Origin: an uncultured Gammaproteobacteria bacterium
GTDB lineage: Bacteria > Pseudomonadota > Gammaproteobacteria > Steroidobacterales > GCA-2729495
Length of the DNA: 6,377 nucleotides
Reading direction: 5' to 3'
Assembly (NCBI GenBank): GCA_937958785.1
Contig: CALGMY010000078.1
Span: forward strand, 1-6,377
Below, piece by piece: positions 1 through 5,809 of this stretch. The translations under genes and the position numbers were made by a program. How positions within the stretch are numbered: position 1 is the first letter of the stretch; the number at the start of each line of letters is the position of its first letter. The notes under the pieces are model-generated. The model did not search any database and was not told where the DNA came from. It saw only the letters and a list, made by a program, of their open reading frames with translations.

Positions 1-1080
1 ATGGCCCAGTGGCTGCTCTATGGGGCGAACGGGTATACCGGCCGGCTGATGGCCGCGGAGGCGGTGCGCCGGGGTCTCGCCCCTGTGCTCGCCGGCCGTA
101 ACGGTCCGGCCCTCGAAGCGCTGGGCCGGGAGCTCGGCCTGCCGGTGCGGGTCTTCGCGCTGGACGATCCGGCCGGCGTGGCAGAGGGGCTCCGGGACGT
201 GACGCTGGTGCTCCACTGCGCCGGGCCGTTCTCCGCCACCTGCGCGCCGATGCTCGCGGGCTGCCTGGCGGCCGGCGCCCACTACCTGGACATCACCGGC
301 GAGATCGACGTCTTCGCCCACTGCCACGCGCAGGATGAGGCGGCCCGGGCGCGGGGGATCGTCGTGCTGCCCGGCGCGGGCTTCGACGTGGTGCCCACCG
401 ACGGTGTCGCGGGGATGCTGAAGCGCGCCCTGCCCGACGCCACGTCGCTGGTCCTCGGCTTCGAGGCGGGCGGGGGTGCGAGCCCCGGCACGACGAGGAC
501 CGGCGTCGAGGGGCTGGCCCAGGGCGGACGCGTCCGGCGCGGCGGTGAACTGGTGACGGTGCCGCTGGCCTGGCGCACGCGGACCTTCGACCGGGACGGC
601 CGGGCCCGCACCGCCATGACCATCCCGTGGGGCGACCTCTACACGGCCTGGGTCTCCACGGGGATCCCCGACATCGAGACCTACCTCGTCGCGTCCCCGC
701 GGGCGATCGCCGGCGCGCGGCGCCTCAACTGGGTACGGCCACTGCTGGCCTGGCCGGCGGTGGTCCGCTACCTGCAGCGCCGGGTCGACGCGCGCGTGAA
801 GGGGCCCTCGGCGGCGACCCGCCAGCGCACCGGCGCCCGCATCTGGGGCGAGGTGCGCAACGCACGGGGTGAGGAGCGCCACCTGCAGATCGCGACGCCG
901 AACGGTTACGACCTCACCGTCACCGCCGCGCTCGGCATCGTCGGGCGGCTGCTCGGCGCGACGGTGCCGGGTGGCTACTACACGCCGTCGATGCTGATGG
1001 GCGCCAAGTACGTGCTCTCCCTGCCCGGCGTTCAGAGCGTGGGAGCGCCTTCAGGCGCGATGGATCGCGATCGCGCCTGA
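1..1080 (+). CDS. Saccharopine dehydrogenase-like NAD(P)-binding oxidoreductase (COG3268 type)
   Basis: The protein has 359 residues and opens with a Rossmann fold: after a short strand comes GANGYTG (G8, G11, G14), then an AGR segment at about residues 31-33 that would bind the dinucleotide. The motif LHCAGPF, followed by YLDITGE, is characteristic of the saccharopine dehydrogenase / trans-acting enoyl reductase superfamily. Proteins of this group are soluble NAD(P)H-dependent oxidoreductases, and their substrates are usually unknown; true lysine-pathway activity is unlikely. The ATG is the first base of the window and the Rossmann strand starts at once, so the N-terminus looks complete, but any ribosome binding site lies outside. 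The C-terminus is odd: residues 347-359 and the TGA stop are encoded by a REP inverted repeat, so the natural tail has probably been replaced. The gene converges on the FG-GAP gene, with 8 bases between the two stops. The family call is secure and the substrate unknown. Confidence 0.9.
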   Translation: MAQWLLYGANGYTGRLMAAEAVRRGLAPVLAGRNGPALEALGRELGLPVRVFALDDPAGVAEGLRDVTLVLHCAGPFSATCAPMLAGCLAAGAHYLDITGEIDVFAHCHAQDEAARARGIVVLPGAGFDVVPTDGVAGMLKRALPDATSLVLGFEAGGGASPGTTRTGVEGLAQGGRVRRGGELVTVPLAWRTRTFDRDGRARTAMTIPWGDLYTAWVSTGIPDIETYLVASPRAIAGARRLNWVRPLLAWPAVVRYLQRRVDARVKGPSAATRQRTGARIWGEVRNARGEERHLQIATPNGYDLTVTAALGIVGRLLGATVPGGYYTPSMLMGAKYVLSLPGVQSVGAPSGAMDRDRA

Positions 1081-1092
1081 AGGCGCTCCTAC
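1039..1092. repeat. Inverted REP pair (REPIN/BIME-like element) at a convergent gene junction
   Basis: Two 23-base arms, 1039-1061 and 1070-1092, are inverted copies with a single mismatch at the third base (GTGG on the left, GTAG on the right), separated by 8 bases. Each arm contains its own small hairpin, GCGCCT-TC-AGGCGC. A GTAG/GTGG head, then GGAGCG and an imperfect palindrome ending in CGCGA, is the general shape of REP sequences in Pseudomonas and related gammaproteobacteria, which are usually dispersed by RAYT transposases. The element overlaps the end of both converging genes and could fold into a long hairpin in either transcript, so it may stop or stabilise the 3' ends. There is no T-tract, so it is not a classic intrinsic terminator. 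The REP assignment rests on shape and motif; its copy number in the genome is not known from this window. Confidence 0.85.
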
Positions 1093-2741
1093 GGCGGCGC
1101 CGGCCCTGGCCCTGACCCCGGGCAGGCGATGGTGACGTCCGGCGGGCAGCGCACCCGGTCCGCCCGGCGGCCCTTGCGGAAGCCGAAGACGTGGATCTGC
1201 CGGGCCTCGAACACCGGGATGTACAACTCGGCCATGCCGTCCTCGCCGGGCCGGTCGTAGCGCCAGGCCAGGCCACCGATGGTCGAGATCACCTCGCCCT
1301 TGGGGTCCAGGGCGATGGTCTGGGTGGTGTTCGCGCCGTAGTGGTCGTTGATGTCGAAGATCACGACGGACTCATAGCGCCAGTCGTCCGTCTTCTGGCT
1401 CGCCGGCTTCAGCACCCACACCTTCGACGCCTCGTCGCCGCCGACGACGATCCAGGGCTTCTGCCGTCCCTCGAGGCGCCGCTCGGGCCAGAAGGCCACG
1501 GCACGATTGGGCGCGAGGCGTCCGGGCCCGCGGACCGGCTTCGGGAAGGTGGGATTCGGGCGGATATCGTCCTTCAGGATGCGGGTGGTCCACTCCTCGT
1601 CGAAAAGCTTGCCGCTGGCGGGCTGCTCCAGCGCGATCACCCGGCCGGGGATTGCATCCTTCGTCACGTCGAAGCAGCCGTCACCCTGGTGATTGCTGGT
1701 CAGGATCTCCGGGCGGCCATCGCCATTCAGGTCCTCGGGCTCCACGGCGAAGGGCCTGCCCTGGCCGGTCATGATGGTCTTGCGCCGGAGGGGTCGCTTC
1801 ACCGGGTCCACGTCCTTCCACTCACCGCCGGCAGGCGCGCCGAACACGGTGATGTGGTCGCTGGTGAAGAAGTGCGTGGCGATGATCTCGGGCGCGCCAT
1901 CCCCGTCCAGGTCAGCCAGCGCCATGTTCACTTCCGGGCCATTGGCCTCCCTCGGCAGGCCGACGAGCACCCGCGACTCCCAGGGCACGTCCGGCTTCAG
2001 TGCCGCACCCGGGTTGCGGAACCACACCAGCTCGCCCACGGGCGGGCACTGGTACTTGAAGGGCATGAGGCTGGCCCGCGCGGTGACGAGGTCCTTCAGG
2101 CCGTCCCCGTCCATGTCGTGGAAGAGGGCCTGGTGGTAGTACCAGTGATCGTTGCGGATCTGGCCGGGCGCCGTGCCGGCGGAGCAGTCCGGTGTGCCGG
2201 TGCCGGCCTCCACCACGACGTACTCGGTGCGCCTCGGGTCGTCCACGTTGACCAGCGTGATGCGCCCGGGCCTCGGCGTGGACAGGAAGCCTCCCGGGAC
2301 CACCACCGCCTGGAAGGGCACGACCCCGTCCGGCACCCGGTCGGTTTCGTTGGGCCACACGTGGCGGAAGGGCTCCCCCGCCCGGTCGGTGAGAACCTCG
2401 ACCTGCCGGCGGCCGTCGAAGGTGGCCGGATCGACGCCATCCAGGTCCGGGATCCAGGCCGCCAGGTCCCGCTCGAAGAAGCGCGTCACCTGCTCCCCGG
2501 CCGGGTCCTTCTCGACGTTGAAGAAGCTGGACATCAGGAGGGCATCCCGGCCCTGGCCGGGCGTGCCCGTCGGGAAGGTGGCCACGTGGAGGAAGGCCGG
2601 ATTGAAGGGCAGGTTGAGCACGCCCTGGCGGTAGAGCGGCACGCAGGCTTCCCCGCCCGTGGCGGCCGCACCGCTGGCGAGGGTCAGCGCGAGCGCGGCC
2701 AGCCCCCCCGCCATCTGCCGCCGTGTCCCGGATGTGTCCAT
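1089..2741 (-). CDS. Exported FG-GAP/VCBS repeat protein
   Basis: The 550-residue protein begins with a signal sequence (TRRQMAG, a hydrophobic stretch to about residue 23, then SGAAA), so it is exported. The arginine pair resembles a Tat signal but lacks the usual following Phe-Leu. Three FG-GAP/VCBS-type calcium loops follow: DMDGDG at 209-214, DLDGDG at 277-282 and DLNGDG at 337-342, each followed by a hydrophobic strand. These suggest a beta-propeller used for binding rather than catalysis. Six cysteines (33, 186, 232, 356, 532, 540) fit disulfides in the periplasm or outside. The C-terminus reads CPPDVTIAC and then a Gly/Pro tail; this resembles the start of an HYR domain and stops at a TAG supplied by the REP pair. 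The ATG lies 9 bases after the upstream lipoprotein gene and has no clear Shine-Dalgarno sequence, which suggests coupled translation. The function is unknown. Confidence 0.88.
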   Translation of the reverse strand: MDTSGTRRQMAGGLAALALTLASGAAATGGEACVPLYRQGVLNLPFNPAFLHVATFPTGTPGQGRDALLMSSFFNVEKDPAGEQVTRFFERDLAAWIPDLDGVDPATFDGRRQVEVLTDRAGEPFRHVWPNETDRVPDGVVPFQAVVVPGGFLSTPRPGRITLVNVDDPRRTEYVVVEAGTGTPDCSAGTAPGQIRNDHWYYHQALFHDMDGDGLKDLVTARASLMPFKYQCPPVGELVWFRNPGAALKPDVPWESRVLVGLPREANGPEVNMALADLDGDGAPEIIATHFFTSDHITVFGAPAGGEWKDVDPVKRPLRRKTIMTGQGRPFAVEPEDLNGDGRPEILTSNHQGDGCFDVTKDAIPGRVIALEQPASGKLFDEEWTTRILKDDIRPNPTFPKPVRGPGRLAPNRAVAFWPERRLEGRQKPWIVVGGDEASKVWVLKPASQKTDDWRYESVVIFDINDHYGANTTQTIALDPKGEVISTIGGLAWRYDRPGEDGMAELYIPVFEARQIHVFGFRKGRRADRVRCPPDVTIACPGSGPGPAPP

Positions 2742-2750
2742 GGCCGCAGT

Positions 2751-3710
2751 CTAGTACGAAGCCGGGAACGGGCCGAGCCACTCCCCGGCCAGTGCGCGGA
2801 CACGCTGGTCTATCTCCGGGTCGGGCAGGCCCGCCCAGCCGGCCGCTGCCGTGTTCACCGCGTCCATGAACCCCGCGACCTCGGGCGGGAAGCGCAGGCC
2901 GCGCCAGCTGTTGAACTGCAGCACGTTGCCCAGCTTCTGGTCCGGCGTGAAGCGCCGGTGCAGCTCGGCCTTCACGGCAAACCAGGCCTGCATCTGGGCG
3001 GGGGAGTCCTGCCGGCTGAAGAGCCCGACCCGGGAAAAGCCGGCGACGAGGCTCGCGGGCGGGATGATGCCGGGGGTCCGGATGCCGAGCCAGTCGAGGA
3101 TCACGCCGACGGACGCGTTGGGCGTCAGGGGCAACGTGGCGTCCTCGCTCACGCCGCCGGCCGCCAGGGCAAGTGCGACGAACTCGGAGCAGTAGACCCG
3201 GGTCGGGTCCGCGCCATCGAAGTAGGGGTCGAAGGGCACCTGGCGCCGGTGGCTCGCCTGGGCGAAGGCGGCGATGCGGGCCGGGTCCGCCCCGGCGGGC
3301 AGGTCATAGAGGGCGATGAACCGGTTACGGGTGAGGAACGTGGCGAGGTCCAGGCGGCGGACGCCGCCTTGCAGGGTCTCGGTGGGCGGGCGGCCGCCGA
3401 TGCTGGGCCGGAGCCGGCCATTGGCCTCGTAGACCACCGGCCAGCCATCCTCCACGACGACCACCGCCGAGTGCACGAAGGGCCGGTTCTCGGCCACGAG
3501 CAGGGACAGGAACAGGCTGTTCGGCGTGCCCTGCTCGCTGACCAGGATCTGGCCGGTGCGCACCGGGATGCCGTGGAAATCCAGCGCTGCGGAGCCCGCC
3601 GGGGCCTCGACCTGCCAGGTGGCGAAGCCGCCGGGTCCGAGGCTCGCGCAGCCGCCGAGGGCGAGCCCGGCGACGAGAAAAAAAAGGCTAGCGGGGCCGC
3701 GGACCGGCAT
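2751..3710 (-). CDS. YiiX-like permuted NlpC/P60 (papain-fold) lipoprotein
   Basis: This 319-residue protein has a lipoprotein signal peptide: MPVRG, a hydrophobic core, then the lipobox LGGC with the acylated cysteine at position 21. The mature part matches the circularly permuted NlpC/P60 family (YiiX/YebB, DUF830), in which the catalytic His precedes the Cys. The His is H80 in RPFVHSAVVV, and the nucleophile is C174 in RVYCSEFV, preceded by FDPYFDGADPT as in YiiX. Family members are thiol hydrolases or amidases acting on peptide or lipid-like amide bonds; the substrate here is unknown. Ser22 after the Cys carries no inner-membrane retention signal, so outer-membrane sorting is likely. The start overlaps the preceding small lipoprotein gene by 23 bases and lacks a Shine-Dalgarno sequence, so translational coupling is probable. 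A run of eight T lies in codons 9-11. The gene probably shares an operon with the genes on both sides. Confidence 0.85.
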   Translation of the reverse strand: MPVRGPASLFFLVAGLALGGCASLGPGGFATWQVEAPAGSAALDFHGIPVRTGQILVSEQGTPNSLFLSLLVAENRPFVHSAVVVVEDGWPVVYEANGRLRPSIGGRPPTETLQGGVRRLDLATFLTRNRFIALYDLPAGADPARIAAFAQASHRRQVPFDPYFDGADPTRVYCSEFVALALAAGGVSEDATLPLTPNASVGVILDWLGIRTPGIIPPASLVAGFSRVGLFSRQDSPAQMQAWFAVKAELHRRFTPDQKLGNVLQFNSWRGLRFPPEVAGFMDAVNTAAAGWAGLPDPEIDQRVRALAGEWLGPFPASY

Positions 3711-3858
3711 TGTCGGCCGCGCGTTCAGCGGGCGGGTCGGGCCGGAAGTGGTTGCGACCCGGAGGGTCGGCCTGCTCCACGACCGCCGCGACTTCCGGCG
3801 GCAGGTGGATGCAGCCGGCGAGAAGGGCGACCAGGGCCATCAGGAGCAGGGTGCGCAC
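3688..3858 (-). CDS. Small lipoprotein, 56 residues (start uncertain)
   Basis: From the GTG at 3858 this reads as a short lipoprotein: VRTLLLMALVALLAGC, where LAGC is the lipobox and C16 the acylated residue, followed by about 40 polar, Pro- and Ala-rich residues ending in RPR. The frame stays open to an ATG at 3906, but that codon sits inside the hairpin of the upstream terminator and would add 16 residues ahead of the hydrophobic stretch, so it is unlikely. An ATG at 3840 would leave a very short signal peptide. None of the starts has a good Shine-Dalgarno site. The 3' end overlaps the YiiX-like lipoprotein gene by 23 bases in another frame, which suggests coupling. I recognise no family beyond the signal. 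It may be an envelope partner of the downstream hydrolase, which is inference from position. Confidence 0.6.
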   Translation of the reverse strand: MRTLLLMALVALLAGCIHLPPEVAAVVEQADPPGRNHFRPDPPAERAADNAGPRPR

Positions 3859-3887
3859 CGGGCCGATGCTAGCGGGACGCCACCCCG

Positions 3888-3919
3888 AAAAAAAGGCGCC
3901 CCGCACGGGGCGGGGCGCC
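3888..3919 (-). terminator. Intrinsic terminator of the beta-barrel gene
   Basis: Read on the minus strand, a perfect 9-bp GC stem (GGCGCCCCG paired with CGGGGCGCC) with a 7-base loop is followed directly by seven T. It lies about 44 bases past the TAA stop of the beta-barrel gene. This is a textbook Rho-independent terminator. It ends only about 30 bases before the likely start of the next gene on the same strand. Confidence 0.9.
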
Positions 3920-3963
3920 TGTCGTCACGTCGCCGGTGCGGCCCGGGGGCCGCGCGGCCGGTC

Positions 3964-4599
3964 TTACTTGGAGAGCTCGCCGCCGAAGGTGAAGCGGGCA
4001 TCCAGGCGGAGCACGTCACCGAGGCTGCTCGAGCCGAGGCCGGAGGCCAGGCCCGGGTAGCCGTTCAGGAACACGCTGAGGCCGGTGGAGATATTCCCGG
4101 TCCAGTTGTAGCGACCGCTGATTTCGACGGTGGTGTCGTTGAAGCTCTCTTCCGAGAAACCGTCATCCACGTCACCGTCCACATACCAGATCTGGCCGAG
4201 CATCTCGAACTTGTCGGTCAGGGCGTGACGAATGCCGAAGCCGACGCCGATGCCGTCGGCACCGCCTTCGGAACCGTCCAGGTCGTAGTCCACGTAGGTC
4301 AGGTCAGTGATCAGCTGGGTGTTCGGGCCCAGCTGGGGGTGGGCGCCGACCACGGCGCGGTAGCCGTCGAAATCGACGCTGTCCGAATCGCCGTCGATGT
4401 ACAGCAGCGAGGCGTGCCACATGTCCAGGAAGCCGACGCTGGCCTTCAGGTCGAACGCGTCGGTCTCGAAGTCGTCCGTGCCGTCGGCCGTGTTGTAGGC
4501 GATCTCGCCGTACGTCCAGGACAGTTCGGCGTTGGCCGCAGCGCTGCCCAGCAGGGCGGCCGCAGACAGAAGTGCAATCCCCATACCCTTGGTCTTCAT
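3964..4599 (-). CDS. Ax21-like outer-membrane beta-barrel protein
   Basis: The 211-residue product has a clear Sec signal peptide (MKTKGMGIALL... cut after ANA at 22-24). The mature chain alternates aromatic and hydrophobic residues in strands separated by Asp/Gly-rich turns such as DGDSDS (69-74), DYDLDGSEGGADG (104-116) and DGDVDDG (141-147). The repeating layout, with LKASVGF, DGYRAVVGAHPQL, TDLTYVDYD and GIRHALTDKFEM, resembles the Ax21/Omp1X family of small barrels from Xanthomonads. It would sit in the outer membrane; the family has no agreed transport function. The chain does not end on the usual terminal Phe: RFTF (202-205) is followed by GGELSK. A Shine-Dalgarno site is present 8 bases upstream and an intrinsic terminator follows, so the gene looks monocistronic. 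The barrel call is strong and the exact family moderate. Confidence 0.8.
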   Translation of the reverse strand: MKTKGMGIALLSAAALLGSAAANAELSWTYGEIAYNTADGTDDFETDAFDLKASVGFLDMWHASLLYIDGDSDSVDFDGYRAVVGAHPQLGPNTQLITDLTYVDYDLDGSEGGADGIGVGFGIRHALTDKFEMLGQIWYVDGDVDDGFSEESFNDTTVEISGRYNWTGNISTGLSVFLNGYPGLASGLGSSSLGDVLRLDARFTFGGELSK

Positions 4600-4607
4600 T
4601 CGTGTGT

Positions 4608-4613
4608 CTCCTT
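4608..4613 (-). promoter_or_regulatory. Shine-Dalgarno site of the beta-barrel gene
   Basis: AAGGAG on the minus strand lies 8 bases before the ATG at 4599. It is the only near-consensus ribosome binding site in the window and fixes this start. Confidence 0.85.
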
Positions 4614-4618
4614 ACAGA

Positions 4619-4671
4619 TGTCGCGACAATGTCGTCTAGGCCGCACCGGTTGTGCGCACAGGCCGGTGCGG
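4619..4671 (-). promoter_or_regulatory. Nested palindromes in the leader of the beta-barrel gene
   Basis: Three symmetric elements lie between the promoter candidate and the Shine-Dalgarno site. TGTCGCGACA (4619-4628) and TGTGCGCACA (4651-4660) are perfect 10-base palindromes. The second is enclosed by a 9-base inverted repeat, CCGCACCGG (4641-4649) and CCGGTGCGG (4663-4671). The outer repeat could form a stable hairpin in the leader RNA, or the palindromes could be operators for a dimeric repressor. No specific regulator or riboswitch class is recognised. Confidence 0.45.
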
Positions 4672-4680
4672 GGGCGTAGT

Positions 4681-4689
4681 CTAATAGCA
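4681..4689 (-). promoter_or_regulatory. Candidate extended -10 promoter of the beta-barrel gene
   Basis: On the minus strand, TGC followed by TATTAG forms an extended -10 element with 4 of 6 matches to TATAAT. AT-rich sequence (AATTTAGTAAAGAAA, about 4701-4715) lies upstream, in contrast to the GC-rich surroundings. There is no good -35 hexamer. Transcription would start near 4674, giving a leader of about 75 bases. Confidence 0.35.
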
Positions 4690-4841
4690 ACGGCGCCGGG
4701 TTTCTTTACTAAATTCTGGGGAAAAGCCCCGGAAATGGCTCGTGGCCGTCCCGCGGACGTGTTGCCAGGATGCAACGGATGGGCCGGCGGCGCCTCCGGG
4801 CGGCGCCCCGTGGGGTGTGGTTTCCCAGCCGCGGCGCGGGC

Positions 4842-5762
4842 TTAGCCGGCGGCACCCGCCCGCAGCATGGCCCGGTGCCAGCGGCGGAAGGCGACGGACG
4901 GTGCGTCCGTGGCGACGGAGATCTCGCTGTCGTCCTCCACGGACCCGGCCTGGGACTCCACCACCACCCGGTCCTCGTTCAGGATGGTGTTGTCCACGCT
5001 GGCGGCCCGGGCGCTCCAGGTGGCGGCGTCAACACCCGGGGGCAGCCGGCGCACGGTCATGACCCGGGTCGCCGTCGCCGTCACCGGGATCGAGAACACG
5101 TGCAGCTTGGCTTCCCCACTGCCCCCGAAGTGCAGCACCGACAGGTTCGGCCGGTACCAGTCCACCCGGAAGCCCTGCCGGCGGTTGCCGAAATGGTTGA
5201 GCGTCCGGAAGCCCCAGGGTTCCGCCTCGACCTCCACGGTGGCGACGGCGCCGCCTTCGGCGTACCCGTGGGTCCAGGCACCGATCGTGTCCCGGTGCAG
5301 GTAGGAGGGGTGCGCGAAATCGATGAAGTTCTCCACGGCGCGGGTCCAGTGGGCCTGCCAGTGCTGGCTGTAGGTGCCGAACTGGTGCGGAGGCCCGGCG
5401 AGCGACGCGGGCAATTCCGGCGGGGGCGGCGCTGCGCCGGCACCGGGGATGCCCGTATGGATCCACAGCGCGCCGGCGAGCTCCAGCACCGGCACGGCCG
5501 GGGCCCGTATCGCGCTGAGGGCTCTTGACGCCAGCGCATTCAGCGGCACCCGGGTGCAGGCGCCATCGCCCCGGAAGCGCCAGCCGTGATAGCGGCACTG
5601 GAGCGTGCCGTCGTCCAGTACCGTGCCGAGGGAGAGGGCGGCACCCCGGTGGGGGCACCGGTCGAGCAGGGCGTGCCATCCGCCGGCGTCCCGGAAGATC
5701 ACCAGCCGTTCGCCGGCCACGACGAGGGGCTGCGGGTTCCCGGCAAGTTCCACGAGCGGCAC
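4842..5762 (-). CDS. Rieske [2Fe-2S] ring-hydroxylating oxygenase, alpha-type subunit
   Basis: The 306-residue protein carries the Rieske cluster motif CPHRG (C36, H38) and CRYHGW (C56, H59). The catalytic domain follows, with the mononuclear iron motif ENFIDFAHPSYLH: bridging D148, iron ligands H151 and H156. The third ligand is probably D264 in LNEDRVVVESQ. All key residues are present, so it should be an active cytoplasmic mono- or dioxygenase that takes electrons from a separate reductase. The substrate cannot be read from sequence. The start is doubtful: the first canonical codon is GTG at 5762, but 17 codons upstream in the same frame encode LLRGEWTPA, which looks like the conserved N-terminal helix and strand of Rieske oxygenases. 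A CTG at 5813 overlapping the upstream TGA, with GAAGG 7 bases before it, could be the real start. It is probably co-transcribed with the preceding Rieske gene. Confidence 0.9.
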   Translation of the reverse strand: MPLVELAGNPQPLVVAGERLVIFRDAGGWHALLDRCPHRGAALSLGTVLDDGTLQCRYHGWRFRGDGACTRVPLNALASRALSAIRAPAVPVLELAGALWIHTGIPGAGAAPPPPELPASLAGPPHQFGTYSQHWQAHWTRAVENFIDFAHPSYLHRDTIGAWTHGYAEGGAVATVEVEAEPWGFRTLNHFGNRRQGFRVDWYRPNLSVLHFGGSGEAKLHVFSIPVTATATRVMTVRRLPPGVDAATWSARAASVDNTILNEDRVVVESQAGSVEDDSEISVATDAPSVAFRRWHRAMLRAGAAG

Positions 5763-5809
5763 GGCCGGGGTCCACTCGCCCCGCAGCAGCGGAAATGGCG
5801 GGGAATTGT

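Noticed and set aside
1191..3872. An 893-residue open frame on the plus strand across three minus-strand genes
   Set aside because: It is antisense to genes with signal peptides, calcium loops and catalytic motifs. Its composition (Gly, Arg, His, Val, Asp rich, no domain pattern) is typical of a GC-driven shadow frame.
3859..3906. N-terminal extension of the small lipoprotein to the ATG at 3906
   Set aside because: The ATG lies in the stem-loop of the upstream terminator and the added residues spoil the signal-peptide layout.
3933..3941. CCGGTGCGG after the barrel gene, also found in its leader repeat (4663-4671), as a paired 5'/3' regulatory element
   Set aside because: A 9-base match in very GC-rich DNA can be chance, and there is no further shared sequence around it.
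4718..4730. Hairpin GGGG-AAAAG-CCCC in the intergenic region as a terminator for the Rieske operon
   Set aside because: The stem is only four GC pairs plus weak flanks, it has no T-tract after it, and it is over 100 bases past the stop.
4789..4807. GGCGCC repeat pair just past the Rieske stop as a terminator
   Set aside because: A 6-bp stem without a following T-run is expected by chance at this GC content.
3526..4845. A 439-residue plus-strand open frame over the small lipoprotein and barrel genes
   Set aside because: It is a shadow of the opposite strand, runs through the intrinsic terminator and the barrel promoter region, and shows no recognisable domain.
5029..5775. A 248-residue minus-strand frame overlapping the Rieske gene
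   Set aside because: It is Arg/Pro/Gly-rich out-of-frame translation of the Rieske gene, whose own frame holds all the metal-binding motifs.
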